The position numbers and the translations under genes are program-made. 64,000 bases of DNA from Bacteroidota bacterium (lineage in GTDB: Bacteria > Bacteroidota > Bacteroidia > Bacteroidales > F082): the NCBI GenBank assembly GCA_018816765.1, contig JAHIUX010000077.1:1-64000 (forward strand), given 5' to 3'. How positions within the stretch are numbered: the stretch's first letter is position 1; each line of letters starts with the position of its first letter. Below the pieces are notes generated by a model that was not told the DNA's origin, did not search any database, and saw only the letters and a program-made list of their open reading frames with translations. This document shows, piece after piece, positions 42,241 through 51,820 of the stretch.

Positions 42241-44769
42241 CTATCGCTTAATCAATCGTTTTACCACAACACCTTTTTCACCAGAAATCTTCAGGATATA
42301 GGTGCCATTTGGCTGGGAAGAGAGATCCAGTGTTCTGGTAACGCCTTCATAGTCAGGCTTAAACAATTCCTCCTTAAGCACTTGTTGTCCATGAAGATTC
42401 AATACACTTATTCTGACCGGATCGCTTAACTCCTCGAACCTGATGTTAAATATACCGATTGACGGGTTTGGATGTACAGTAATATGTGTTTCAAATGGGC
42501 TTTTTTCTCCGATGCCGATATTGCAAGCGTTAAAATCGAAGAAAACCGTAATTGTATCATGATTGATGCAACCAGTAACCGGGTTGATGACCCTTACCCA
42601 GTAATCCTGAAAATCGACCCACTGGCCATTGGTGGTTACCCTGATCCGCTTGTCGGCAGATGAGTTGGACCACAGGTATGAGAATCCCGGATTTCCGGCA
42701 TCGAGCCAAACAGAATCGCGCACACACACCTTGATGGTGTCCTGACTGTACCAGGGAATATTGGCAGGTTTCACATCCACTTGTGGCAATGGATTCACGA
42801 TGACCGTTACTTCCCCGGTGACGATTTTAAATGAATCGCCTACCTCAATGGTATAAACCGTTGACTGGTTTGGGTTCACTGTAGGGTTTGGCTCATTTGA
42901 GGTCCAGCCTGAATTATTGGCTGTCCAATGATAGGTATATGTTCCACCGCCTCCAGAGGCATTCGCATGGATGCTGGTTGATCCGCCAAAGCAAATTTCG
43001 GCAGGGTTTGCCTGCGGGAACACACCCAATTGGTCGCCTGCTACTAACACGAGCATTTGATCAGGTGCACTGCTGCAACCATTCACATCATCAATGATTA
43101 AGGAAAATTCGGTAGTTGCGTTCAGCAACTTTGTTGTTGGGTTTTGAATATTTGCATTGATCAGGGAGTCGGCAGGGCTCCAGCGATAGCTGTAGTTTCC
43201 ACCCGAACCGCCTGTGGCAAAACCGGCAAGTGTTGTCGATGTGCCCACATTGATGGTTTTATCATTTCCTGCTTCAGCAACAGGCATTGGTTTCACGGTA
43301 ACCGGAACGCTGGCCGTAACTGTATTGAATCCATCAGATACATCCACATAATAGGTAGTTGTGTATTGCGGGGTAACTACGGGCTCCCTGATTGTGGCCG
43401 TAAATCCGGCAGGTACCGAGGTCCAGCTGTAGGTATAACTTCCCGCTCCTCCACCCGGAATGGCAGTAAGTTGAACATCCTGTCCAAGGCAAATCACTGA
43501 AGGGCTTGCTGTAGCAGTTGCTTCGAGGACACCACCGGTAACGGTAACCGTCATTTGATCGCTGCTTTCGCAACTCGATGCATTGTCGATTACATTCATG
43601 GTAAACACAATAGATGCCCCAAGCGGTACAGTAACAGGGTTAATAACGGTCGGATCGACAAGCAGGTTGGCAGGCTCCCACATGATGCTGTAGTTGCCCG
43701 ATCCACCGCTAACTTCACCTTGCAGCTGGGCTGTCCATCCGTTGGGTATTTCGAGGTCAGGACCGGCATCGGTGCTCGCAGCCTGAGAAACCACCACAGC
43801 TTTTTGTTTTGTACGCGGGCACATCATCATGCCAGTGGTTGTCGTAAGAGCGACCAGATAGGTTCCGGCTGCGCCATACACATGCTGTTGATTCTGACCA
43901 TTTGCCGTGTTACCATCTCCAAAGTTCCATTGCCAGTTAGTGATTACAGAACTTGGGGGATTGACCGTTGATTGGTCAACAAAGAAGGTCGTATCTCCGA
44001 AGCAGGTGGCATTAAAACTGAAATTCGGAGTAGGTGTTGGATTAACTGCTACCGTCGTGTTTGAAGGATCACTGCTGTGTCCGTTGACAGTGATTACAAG
44101 GCTGTAAATACCAGCATTGGCTAGCTGAGCATCGGGCAAAGTCGGATTTTGCAATGTTGATAGGAAGTTATTTGGCCCTGTCCAGAGGTAAGTTGCATTT
44201 GGAACTGTTTCAGAATAAAGTTCCAGAGTCTGTCCCACGCAGATGGGACTGTTGCTGCTCGTAAGGGCCGGGAGAATGGAGCAGTCTGTTTCGCCAACAC
44301 CGGCACTTTTTTGGAATGTGATGTCACATGGCTGGTTCGAGTAGTTGGTAATGAGCAATATATAATATTTCCCGACAAGGCCATTGGCAATATCGCAATA
44401 CTCCGTAGGGTTCGGCGAGTAACTGCAGTCGATAATTTTTTGTGCAGTGAGCTGATTGGGACATGGGGTTACCGGGTCGTCGAAGGGTCCCCACATGATA
44501 AAGTCAATATCCCGCAGCGGGGTACTGAACATATAAATTTGAAGATAACCACCTGTCAGGATTTTTAAATGGTACCATGCTGGGTTTGGCTGAGTCGCCA
44601 AACAACCGTAGTTTGGACCATTTTCAGCCGTCCCTGAATTCACGCCGGCCGGAAAGGTATAAATATCACCTGTACAAAACGGATCTGATGTTGCACAGAT
44701 CGGGCTTTGCGCATTGGCTGCACCCATTAAACCAAGTACAACCACCAAAAACAGTAAATATTTTTTCAT
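42241..44769 (-). CDS. Modular Ig/PKD-repeat protein with T9SS type A sorting domain (two module pairs)
   Basis: The start at 44769 gives MKKYLLFLVVVLGLMGAANAQ (842 residues; an ATG at 44778 adds MFI). The head (residues about 22-170: SPICATSDPFCTGDIYTFPA, WYHLKILTGGYLQIYMFSTP, DIDFIMWGPF, YYILLITNYSNQPCDITFQK) is shared with the 1176-residue paralogue. It is followed by an Ig-like module, a PKD domain (WQWNFGDGNTANGQNQQHVYG) and two A/B module pairs (42793-43785). The linker has VCVRDSVWLDAGNPG, and the end VHPNPSIGIFNIRFEE with NGTYILKISGEKGVVVKRLIKR is the type A sorting domain. It is likely a T9SS-exported surface adhesin or binding protein. Confidence 0.9.
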   Translation of the reverse strand: MKKYLLFLVVVLGLMGAANAQSPICATSDPFCTGDIYTFPAGVNSGTAENGPNYGCLATQPNPAWYHLKILTGGYLQIYMFSTPLRDIDFIMWGPFDDPVTPCPNQLTAQKIIDCSYSPNPTEYCDIANGLVGKYYILLITNYSNQPCDITFQKSAGVGETDCSILPALTSSNSPICVGQTLELYSETVPNATYLWTGPNNFLSTLQNPTLPDAQLANAGIYSLVITVNGHSSDPSNTTVAVNPTPTPNFSFNATCFGDTTFFVDQSTVNPPSSVITNWQWNFGDGNTANGQNQQHVYGAAGTYLVALTTTTGMMMCPRTKQKAVVVSQAASTDAGPDLEIPNGWTAQLQGEVSGGSGNYSIMWEPANLLVDPTVINPVTVPLGASIVFTMNVIDNASSCESSDQMTVTVTGGVLEATATASPSVICLGQDVQLTAIPGGGAGSYTYSWTSVPAGFTATIREPVVTPQYTTTYYVDVSDGFNTVTASVPVTVKPMPVAEAGNDKTINVGTSTTLAGFATGGSGGNYSYRWSPADSLINANIQNPTTKLLNATTEFSLIIDDVNGCSSAPDQMLVLVAGDQLGVFPQANPAEICFGGSTSIHANASGGGGTYTYHWTANNSGWTSNEPNPTVNPNQSTVYTIEVGDSFKIVTGEVTVIVNPLPQVDVKPANIPWYSQDTIKVCVRDSVWLDAGNPGFSYLWSNSSADKRIRVTTNGQWVDFQDYWVRVINPVTGCINHDTITVFFDFNACNIGIGEKSPFETHITVHPNPSIGIFNIRFEELSDPVRISVLNLHGQQVLKEELFKPDYEGVTRTLDLSSQPNGTYILKISGEKGVVVKRLIKR
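42793..43785 (-). repeat. Protein-module array: two A/B pairs
   Basis: Four tandem modules of about 83 residues alternate in type. A: AGPDLEIPNGWTAQL then WEPANLLVDP. B: SPSVICLGQDVQL then YTYSWTSVPAGF. The order is A-B-A-B with a period of about 495 bp per pair. It is the same architecture as in the next two paralogues. Confidence 0.85.
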
Positions 44770-44777
44770 TATGAACA

Positions 44778-45263
44778 TTATTTGGTATTAGCGAATTTAT
44801 CATTTTCAATCAGCCAGAGCCGACGTTGGTCAGCATTTGTTGCATTGAAAGCGTCGTTAGCCTGTTTGCGAAGTTGTTCGATATCTTTTATAACCGTTTG
44901 TTTGTCCTTGTTAAAGTGCCGTTTGGCTGAAAACCACATCACACCACTCTCGAGGACAGAACTGATACTGGTCATATAATTGAGTTGATATACGTTTAGC
45001 AACATATATACCTGTTCATAGCGCGAACCAAGTTTTGTAAAATCGATGGCATAATAATCGTTCACATCATCGCTGTGCACAAAACTGGCCATATTGGTCT
45101 TAAAGGCATCAGGGGCGAGCTTGCCCTGGAGCATTTTCATGACAGGATCGCCGATAAAGTTTGCATCAACGGTTGTTTGTGCCCAACATTTACCCGAGAT
45201 GAAAATCATGCAAAGCATTGCAAAGCCTGCCATGCTCAGTCTCTTAAAGAATAATGTCTTCAT
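44778..45263 (-). CDS. Small exported protein of unknown function inside the T9SS cluster
   Basis: A 161-residue protein with signal peptide MKTLFFKRLSMAGFAMLCMIFISGKCWAQ. The mature part is predicted mostly helical (APDAFKTNMASFVHSDDV, VIKDIEQLRKQANDAFNAT) with one central hydrophobic stretch (QVYMLLNVYQLNYMTSISSV). No known domain and no sorting signal at the C-terminus, so it probably stays in the periplasm. It ends only eight bases before the preferred start of the 842-residue type A gene, suggesting co-translation. It may be a chaperone or partner for that protein; this is inference from position only. Confidence 0.7.
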   Translation of the reverse strand: MKTLFFKRLSMAGFAMLCMIFISGKCWAQTTVDANFIGDPVMKMLQGKLAPDAFKTNMASFVHSDDVNDYYAIDFTKLGSRYEQVYMLLNVYQLNYMTSISSVLESGVMWFSAKRHFNKDKQTVIKDIEQLRKQANDAFNATNADQRRLWLIENDKFANTK

Positions 45264-45414
45264 AGGTTTTGGTGTATTTCATTGAGATATTGGTTCGTAC
45301 AATTCGCGGCCGAAAAGTACAAAAAAATTACATTAAACTGACTATTTTTTGTATTGTTGCGTAAACCCCTTTTTTTCATTTTTTCCGGCCTGAAAAATCT
45401 GGCCGCAGATGATG

Positions 45415-48400
45415 TTATTGTATGATCATTTTAATGCCCTGCATATGGTGTTTCGTTTGCAGCAACACGGTGTAAAGTCCTTTTGCCCGGGTTGTCAGGC
45501 TAATGGTTTTCGGGCTTGCTCCGGCAATTAATTCGGATAGTTCTTCCGCATAAATGATTCTGCCCTGATAATCGATGATTCGAATCATCAGGTCGTGAAT
45601 GGTTTCTGTTGAAGTGATTGCGAAATCGCCGGAACTTGGATTAGGGAAAATTCTCAGCGAGCCCAGCAACGGCTGGTCTGTTTCGTTGATCCCTATACCG
45701 CATTGGTTAAAATCGTAAAGGATGGTTATTGTTGCCGTGTCAGCACAACCTGATTCGGGCATGGTTACTTTAACCCAATAGGTCTGTTTATCATACCAGT
45801 TACCGTTTGTTGACACCCTGATGCGGTCCCCTGCAAAAAAGTTTGACCAGAAATACTGTGTCCCGGCAGGATGGGAAGGATTGAAAGCGATTACCGAGAT
45901 GGTGTCCCTCACACACACAATGATGGTATCTTGGCCGTAAAGGGTGGCATGCTCGGGAATCAGGTTTATCGCCGGCAGCGGATTGATGGTTACATCCACC
46001 TCACTATTCACCTGGGTAAAACCATCGTTCACGTTGACCAGATACTTCGTAGAAACTTCCGGAGATACTGTAACCACATGTGAGCTTGCAGTAAAACCAG
46101 GAGGAATGGAGGTCCAGGCATAGGTGTAGTTATTGCCGCCGCCCGAAGCATATGCAGTAATGCTTGTTTCTCCGCCCTTGCATAAGACTGAAGGGAAAGC
46201 CACAGCGAACACAGCCAGGCCATCGCCGGTCGCATTGACAAATACTTCATCAGGAATGCTAACGCAACCATTGTCATCTGTTACCGTAAGTGTAAAAACC
46301 ACCGGGGTGTTCAGCAATTGGGTCTTTGTGACAGCAAGGCTGCTGTTTTCGACCAGGTTTGCCGGCTCCCAGGCATAGGTGTATTCACCAGATCCGCCAT
46401 TTGCCGATCCGGTGAGCAGTGTATTTGTCCCCACATTGATGGTCTGATCGGGTCCGGCATTAGCCTGCGGTTTGGGTTTAACAGTCACTGTCACAGAAGC
46501 ATCAACCTGATTAGCTCCATCGGAAACAGTTACGTAATAAGTGATTGATTGATCAGGAAAGTCTGACGGATTGGGTATATCAGTCGAAAATCCGGGTGGA
46601 TAGGATGTCCAAGTGTACTGGTACAAGCCTGAGCCACCAGATGCAGAAGCCAGCAAATCAACACGTTCTCCCTGGCAAATTACATTCGACGACACACTGA
46701 GCTCAATGCCCAGAGGCCCTCCGCTCACGATTACCAACACATCGTCGGCGTTGACGCAACCATAATTGTTATCAGTAACTGTGACTGAGAAATTTTGGGT
46801 GGTTTCAAGCGGAATCGTAACCGGATCAGAAATTGCCGGGTTGTTCAGCATATTTCCAGGCGTCCATGCATACAGGTAATTCCCTGAGCCACCAGAGGCC
46901 GCACAATGCAATTGCGCGGTCCACCCTCCGGGGATGACAATATTTTCGCCGGCGTTTACAGTCGGTTTGTCGTGTACAAGGACTTGTACGTCATCCGTGG
47001 TATAATTCATGCCATCGTTCACTTCAACATAATACACTGTGGTTACAGTTGGTGTTGCAACCGGATTTTTGATGAAAGCGTTAAAGCCTTCAGGAACAGA
47101 AGTCCAATGGTAGGTGTAAGTTCCGGAACCGCCAAAGGGATTGGCGTCGAGCTGAACGCTCCCGCCGACACAAATCGTGGATGGGTTCACCTGAGCAAGC
47201 ACACCGAGCGCTCCCCCCGACACATACACGATCGTATTGTCGGAACTGGAGCATCCTGAGGGTGTATCAGTTGCCGTCATGGTAAAGGTGGTTGTGGTTG
47301 ACAGTGGCACCGTAACCGGATCTGCCACTGTAGGATCAACCAATAAATTCTGTGGCTGCCAAAGGATGGTAAAATTGGTCGACTGCCCGGTTACCAGCCC
47401 ATGAAGGTGCGCTGTCCAACCTTCCGGAATCACATATTCCGGTCCGGCATCAGCCCAGGGAACCATGCCTACATATACCGTCACATCGTCGTTCACATAA
47501 TTTTGCCCGTCAAACACAATCACATGGTAAGTTGTTGTAACCATCGGGGTCACATTTGGATGGCTTTCACTGGAAAAGAAGCCGGGAGGAGTTGAAGACC
47601 ATGCAAAGGTATACATTCCTGAACCGCCCGAAGCAGCAGCGCTCAGCTGTGTAGGGTTCCCCTGACAAACAGCACTCGGAAGGGCCGATGCATTTACACT
47701 GAGCACACTGCCGGTAACCTGCACCCAAACCTCATCGCTTGTAATACAATTGGAAGCCTGGTCAGTGGCATATAAGGTAAACATGGTTGAGGTAGTCATA
47801 TTTACGGTTGTCGGAACAAGCACATTCGGGTTAACCAAAAGTGCCATAGGTTCCCAATGCACTGCATAATTACCTGATCCTCCAGAAACACTTCCATTCA
47901 ATTGCGTCACCCATCCATTCGGTATGGTAACATCGGGACCGGCATTGGCAATGGTGGCAGGTTTGACCAGAACAGGAAGGGTCTTCGTCTGCGGACACAT
48001 CTGTTCCCCGGTAGTGGTAGTGAGGGTCACAATATAGGTACCCGCATTTGCATACTGGTGCTGCGGATTTTGAAGGGTTGAGGTAAACCCGTCACCAAAA
48101 TTCCATAACCGCCCGGTAATTTGCTGTCCCGCTGGCAGGGTCGTTGATTGGTCAGTGAATTGGGTTACTTGCCCAAAACATGTCTCAGAATAGGTGAAAT
48201 TCGGGACCGGCATCGGGTTTACGACCACATTCACTGTGGCCGGGTTGCTGTTGCTGTTGTTTACATGGATGACAAGGGTATAGTCTCCGGCATGGGCAAG
48301 CTGTGCGTTTGGAATCACAGGATTCTGCAGAGTGGATGAGAAACCGGCTGGTCCTGTCCATGTATAGGTGGCTCCGGCAACATAATCTGCATAGAGTTCA

Positions 48401-48945
48401 ATCTGTTGGGTTACGCATACAGGACTGTTGCTGCTGACCGGTGGCGGCAAAATGGTGCAGTCGGTTTCGCCGGTTCCGGCACTTTTCTGAAAGGTGATTT
48501 CACAAGGCTGATTAGAGTAGTTGGTAATCAGCAAGATGTAGTACTTTCCGGCAATAGCGTTGGCAATATCAACATATTCGGTTGGGTTCGGGGAATAACT
48601 ACAGTCAACAATTTTATCGGCGGTTAGCTGGGCTACACAGGGCGTAATGGGGTCATTAAAAGGTCCCCAACAGATAAAATCAATGTCGCGCAGCGGGGTG
48701 GAGTACATATAAATCTGCAAAAAACCACCAACAGCGATGCGCATATGATACCAGGCCGGGTTCGGCCGGGTACTCAGACAGCCGTAATTTGCACCGGGCT
48801 CGGCAACCCCTGAATTTACACCTGCAGGAAACGTGTAAATATTGCTGGTACAGAACGGTTCCGAAGTAGCACAAATCGGACTTTGTGCAAAAACATTTGC
48901 GCCGGAAACCAGCATTAGTAGAATAATCAAACATTTCGTTTTCAT
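45415..48945 (-). CDS. Modular Ig/PKD-repeat protein with T9SS type A sorting domain (four module pairs)
   Basis: A 1176-residue paralogue of the 842-residue protein: signal peptide MKTKCLIILLMLVSGANVFAQ, the same head (SPICATSEPFCTSNIYTFPA, YSTPLRDIDFICWGPF, YYILLITNYSNQPCEITFQK), an Ig-like module, a PKD domain (GRLWNFGDGFTSTLQNPQHQY), four A/B module pairs (45975-47957), a VCVRDTISVIAFNP linker, and a type A sorting domain (RIFPNPSSGDFAITSTETIH, GLYTVLLQTKHHMQGIKMIIQ). It differs from its neighbour mainly by two extra pairs. It is expected at the cell surface after T9SS export. Ligand unknown. Confidence 0.92.
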   Translation of the reverse strand: MKTKCLIILLMLVSGANVFAQSPICATSEPFCTSNIYTFPAGVNSGVAEPGANYGCLSTRPNPAWYHMRIAVGGFLQIYMYSTPLRDIDFICWGPFNDPITPCVAQLTADKIVDCSYSPNPTEYVDIANAIAGKYYILLITNYSNQPCEITFQKSAGTGETDCTILPPPVSSNSPVCVTQQIELYADYVAGATYTWTGPAGFSSTLQNPVIPNAQLAHAGDYTLVIHVNNSNSNPATVNVVVNPMPVPNFTYSETCFGQVTQFTDQSTTLPAGQQITGRLWNFGDGFTSTLQNPQHQYANAGTYIVTLTTTTGEQMCPQTKTLPVLVKPATIANAGPDVTIPNGWVTQLNGSVSGGSGNYAVHWEPMALLVNPNVLVPTTVNMTTSTMFTLYATDQASNCITSDEVWVQVTGSVLSVNASALPSAVCQGNPTQLSAAASGGSGMYTFAWSSTPPGFFSSESHPNVTPMVTTTYHVIVFDGQNYVNDDVTVYVGMVPWADAGPEYVIPEGWTAHLHGLVTGQSTNFTILWQPQNLLVDPTVADPVTVPLSTTTTFTMTATDTPSGCSSSDNTIVYVSGGALGVLAQVNPSTICVGGSVQLDANPFGGSGTYTYHWTSVPEGFNAFIKNPVATPTVTTVYYVEVNDGMNYTTDDVQVLVHDKPTVNAGENIVIPGGWTAQLHCAASGGSGNYLYAWTPGNMLNNPAISDPVTIPLETTQNFSVTVTDNNYGCVNADDVLVIVSGGPLGIELSVSSNVICQGERVDLLASASGGSGLYQYTWTSYPPGFSTDIPNPSDFPDQSITYYVTVSDGANQVDASVTVTVKPKPQANAGPDQTINVGTNTLLTGSANGGSGEYTYAWEPANLVENSSLAVTKTQLLNTPVVFTLTVTDDNGCVSIPDEVFVNATGDGLAVFAVAFPSVLCKGGETSITAYASGGGNNYTYAWTSIPPGFTASSHVVTVSPEVSTKYLVNVNDGFTQVNSEVDVTINPLPAINLIPEHATLYGQDTIIVCVRDTISVIAFNPSHPAGTQYFWSNFFAGDRIRVSTNGNWYDKQTYWVKVTMPESGCADTATITILYDFNQCGIGINETDQPLLGSLRIFPNPSSGDFAITSTETIHDLMIRIIDYQGRIIYAEELSELIAGASPKTISLTTRAKGLYTVLLQTKHHMQGIKMIIQ
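45975..47957 (-). repeat. Protein-module array: four A/B pairs
   Basis: Eight modules of about 83 residues in strict A-B-A-B-A-B-A-B order (A1 NAGPDVTIPNGWVTQL, A2 DAGPEYVIPEGWTAHL, A3 NAGENIVIPGGWTAQL, A4 NAGPDQTINVGTNTLL; B modules contain TYAWTS-PPGF-type cores). The last A module uses the INVGT variant, as does the last A module of the two-pair paralogues, so position within the array is conserved and internal pairs are the ones gained or lost. Confidence 0.85.
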
Positions 48946-49054
48946 CTGGCTTTGGTTTTATGGTGAAGAAATGCTGGTTAGCTTTGGATATGGAATCTTA
49001 AATTACAATAGGCAAGAATTTAGTTTAACATTTGATTTTCAATACTTTGATCTT

Positions 49055-51553
49055 TTATTGTATGACCAGTTTTGTTGACAAGACTGATTTATCCGATTGC
49101 AACAACAAGGTATACACTCCTTTCGCCTGATTTGGCAAATGAATTGTCCTTGGTGAACGCGCAAACAGCGGTTCATGCTTTTCATCGGCAAAAACCGTCT
49201 TACCTCTCTGGTCTATTATACGAATATTCAATGCATTGAGATCAACTGAGGCTTCCAAAGAAAAATCTCCGGAATTGGGGTTCGGGTAAACCTGGATAAC
49301 AGATGCCAGGTTTATGGCACGTTCGCTAATACCAATATTGCATTGGTTAAAATCGAATAGTATGGTTATTTGTCCCTGTGAGGAGCAGCCTGTATTACCA
49401 TTGGTCACTTCAACACTGTAGGTTTGGATATCAATCCAGTTGCCATTCGTTGTTGTATGCAGCATGCGTCCAAAATAGCTGTTCGACCAATAATAGGTAG
49501 TTCCCGGGGGGTCCGTGTTAAAACCAGCATCAATGACAACAGAATCGCGCACACATACCACGATGGTATCGACACCATACATGATGGCATTTTCCGGAAT
49601 CAGGTCAATGATGGGTAAGGGATTCACAGTCACTGTTGAGAAACCGCTTGTCGAGGTAAACCCGTCATTCACAACCACATCGTATCTTGTATTGACCGTT
49701 GGCGTAACATTGATCACCGGCGAATTCGAAGTAAACCCGGGAGGCACTGAAGTCCAGCTGTAGCTGTATGTTCCTCCGCCACCGGTTGCCTGTGCAGTCA
49801 CCGTTGTGCTTTCGCCGAGGCAAACTGCATTTGGATCAGCCAGTGTAAATACCGCAAGCCCATCGCCTGCAGGGTTTACCAGCATAAAATCGGGTTCACC
49901 TGTACAACCATTTTGATCGGTTACAGTCAGGGTAAAGATTGTTGGTTCGGTAAGAACAACAGTTGTTGGATTTGGAATTGTCGGATTATCGAGCAATGAA
50001 GCGGGTTCCCATGAATAAAGATAGACCCCTGATCCACCTGATGCAGTACCATTTAACTGGGCTATTGTGCCAGCATTAATCACCTGATCAGGACCTGCTT
50101 CTGCCACAGGCATTGGCTTTACAACAATGGTTACATTGTCGGTAACGGTTGTAAATCCATCAGTTACTGTAATGGTATATGTTGTTGTCTCAGTAGGATA
50201 AACAGATGGGTTTGGGATGTCGGAAGTGAAACCAACCGGATCGGATTCCCAAAGATAGGTATACTCACCTGAGCCACCATCAGGAACAACATTAAGGTCA
50301 ACCCTTTCGCCAATGCATATTTCGGCCGGAAATCCTGAAGCAGTGATTCCGAGCGGCCCACCAACCACGTTTACCATCACGGTATCACGGCTTAAACAAG
50401 AGGTGCCCAGGTCGTTTACCTGCAGTACAAACTGTGTGCTCGAAGTCAGGCTTACCGTTGTTGGATCCGGAATATTGGGGTTATCCAGCAAAGCAGCCGG
50501 GGTCCATCCATAAAGGAAATTACCACTTCCTCCTGAGGCAGAACCATCGAGCTGGGCTGTCGCTGCATAAGGAATGTCGATGTCCATGCCCGCATAAACC
50601 AGCGGAGATCCAAGTTCAATATCGAAGTAATAAATGTTTGGCACTGCATAATTGTCGCAGGCATCTTTTACAAAACTCAAGGGCATGAGTTCCAGTTCAT
50701 AGTGTCCGCTCTCAAAAAGTCCGGGTGTAAAATACAGCTTATACTCTCTTTCCATCGTACCACCAAGTAGGCAAGTTTCGCCGGTAACGCTGGTTATCTG
50801 GTAAGGACCTCCGGGGCCACGAAGTTTGAAGTCACTTACATTCACTGTGTTGCACTTGACTTTTTCGGTAAACCTGATGGTTAGCATGGTGGTGCCGCAA
50901 TTGATGATGTCGTTGTATCCAATGTATTCAATAGTTGGTGGAAGGTCATCGAATATTACGGCAGAACTGTTGCTGAAATCCAGGGTATATCCGCCAGGGG
51001 TTTGTGTCCAGTCACTTACGCATAGCACATATGTCTCGCCCTGATAAACTGGCAGGTCAACATTCCATTTGTTGGTTGGTCCTCCCCCATTACAATGGGT
51101 TAATCCTCCATTTAATGTACTGATACCAGTCATTCCCTGGTAACCACCTCCACCTGCAGCATTGCAGCTCGATTGCATGGCAATGGCATTGCTGTATATT
51201 TCGCTGCAATAGTGATTAGTGAGGTTAAATACCGCCCAATCGTAGTCGTCAGTTTCAACCGAAGGTGTGATACGCAAGCGAAGCATGCCTGACTGGATAA
51301 CCGTCCAGATATACCAACGGCTGTTCTTTTCCCCATCCATGCAGCTAGCAGGACACGATTGTCCGGCATTGATTTCGTTGGGGTAGTTGCCGGAACCGGT
51401 GGCTGTAAAAATTTCGGTATAGACATAATCACATACCGGAATGGCGCCCAGACAGTCCTGTGTTGTTGGTATCTGTGCTTGCGACATTTTAATTGTCGTA
51501 AAAAAACTGAGGATAAAAACGACTAAAAATAAGGGTAAAAAGCTGTATTTCAT
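49055..51553 (-). CDS. Modular Ig-repeat protein with T9SS type A sorting domain and a distinct head
   Basis: An 832-residue protein: signal peptide MKYSFLPLFLVVFILSFFTTIKMSQAQ, then a Cys-rich head (residues about 30-215: QDCLGAIPVCDYVYTEIF, SRWYIWTVIQSGMLRLRI, DDYDWAVFNLTNHYC) with the same strand plan as its neighbours but diverged. An extra domain (residues about 215-320: CGTTMLTIRFTEKVKCNTVN, resembling Ig-like 'SbsA' folds) follows. Then two A/B module pairs (49620-50605), the VCVRDSVVIDAGFNT linker and a type A sorting domain (QVYPNPNSGDFSLEASVDL, GVYTLLLQSDKSVLSTKLVIQ). Its tail is clearly paralogous to the 1176-residue neighbour's. Ligand unknown. Confidence 0.9.
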   Translation of the reverse strand: MKYSFLPLFLVVFILSFFTTIKMSQAQIPTTQDCLGAIPVCDYVYTEIFTATGSGNYPNEINAGQSCPASCMDGEKNSRWYIWTVIQSGMLRLRITPSVETDDYDWAVFNLTNHYCSEIYSNAIAMQSSCNAAGGGGYQGMTGISTLNGGLTHCNGGGPTNKWNVDLPVYQGETYVLCVSDWTQTPGGYTLDFSNSSAVIFDDLPPTIEYIGYNDIINCGTTMLTIRFTEKVKCNTVNVSDFKLRGPGGPYQITSVTGETCLLGGTMEREYKLYFTPGLFESGHYELELMPLSFVKDACDNYAVPNIYYFDIELGSPLVYAGMDIDIPYAATAQLDGSASGGSGNFLYGWTPAALLDNPNIPDPTTVSLTSSTQFVLQVNDLGTSCLSRDTVMVNVVGGPLGITASGFPAEICIGERVDLNVVPDGGSGEYTYLWESDPVGFTSDIPNPSVYPTETTTYTITVTDGFTTVTDNVTIVVKPMPVAEAGPDQVINAGTIAQLNGTASGGSGVYLYSWEPASLLDNPTIPNPTTVVLTEPTIFTLTVTDQNGCTGEPDFMLVNPAGDGLAVFTLADPNAVCLGESTTVTAQATGGGGTYSYSWTSVPPGFTSNSPVINVTPTVNTRYDVVVNDGFTSTSGFSTVTVNPLPIIDLIPENAIMYGVDTIVVCVRDSVVIDAGFNTDPPGTTYYWSNSYFGRMLHTTTNGNWIDIQTYSVEVTNGNTGCSSQGQITILFDFNQCNIGISERAINLASVIQVYPNPNSGDFSLEASVDLNALNIRIIDQRGKTVFADEKHEPLFARSPRTIHLPNQAKGVYTLLLQSDKSVLSTKLVIQ
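49620..50605 (-). repeat. Protein-module array: two A/B pairs
   Basis: Four modules in A-B-A-B order (A1 YAGMDIDIPYAATAQL, B1 FPAEICIGERVDLNV, A2 EAGPDQVINAGTIAQL, B2 DPNAVCLGESTTVTA). The final pair has the INAGT and GGGGTYSYSWTS variants, matching the final pairs in the other two proteins. Confidence 0.85.
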
Positions 51554-51733
51554 TTACTTTGATTTACGTTGGTTTCCGTTTACGTTGTGTAGTTAAGTAT
51601 CACAAATTTATTCTTTCTTGATTCTTAACGCAAACTTTTTTCAGGACACCACGCGATTGGTTGTTTTTGCAAGCCTTTCTCTGGCAAATCCGAAAAGGAA
51701 TTTGAACAAACAAGCATGAAATAAGGGAAAAAA

Positions 51734-51776
51734 AAACTCCCTGTCAATCTTTCACGTTCAGGTCAACAGGGAGTTT
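51734..51776 (-). terminator. Intrinsic terminator after the 2221-residue gene
   Basis: A perfect 11-bp stem (51734-51744 with 51766-51776) with a 21-base loop, preceded on the plus strand by a run of A's (51728-51736) that gives the U-tract on the minus strand. It lies 45 bases after the stop codon and separates this gene from the downstream paralogue cluster. Confidence 0.9.
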
Positions 51777-51820
51777 CTAGGGTAAAGGCAGGCCGGCGAA
51801 CCGGTCTGCCCTGTTGGCTG

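Noticed and set aside
45386-45405. CGGCC/GGCCG hairpin after the 1176-residue gene as an intrinsic terminator
   Set aside because: On the minus strand the stem is followed by A-rich sequence rather than a T-tract, so termination is not supported.
42241-51553. Assembly collapse or chimeric duplication as the cause of the paralogous T9SS genes
   Set aside because: The three genes differ throughout in sequence, head type and pair number, so they are real diverged paralogues; exact pair counts would still benefit from long reads.
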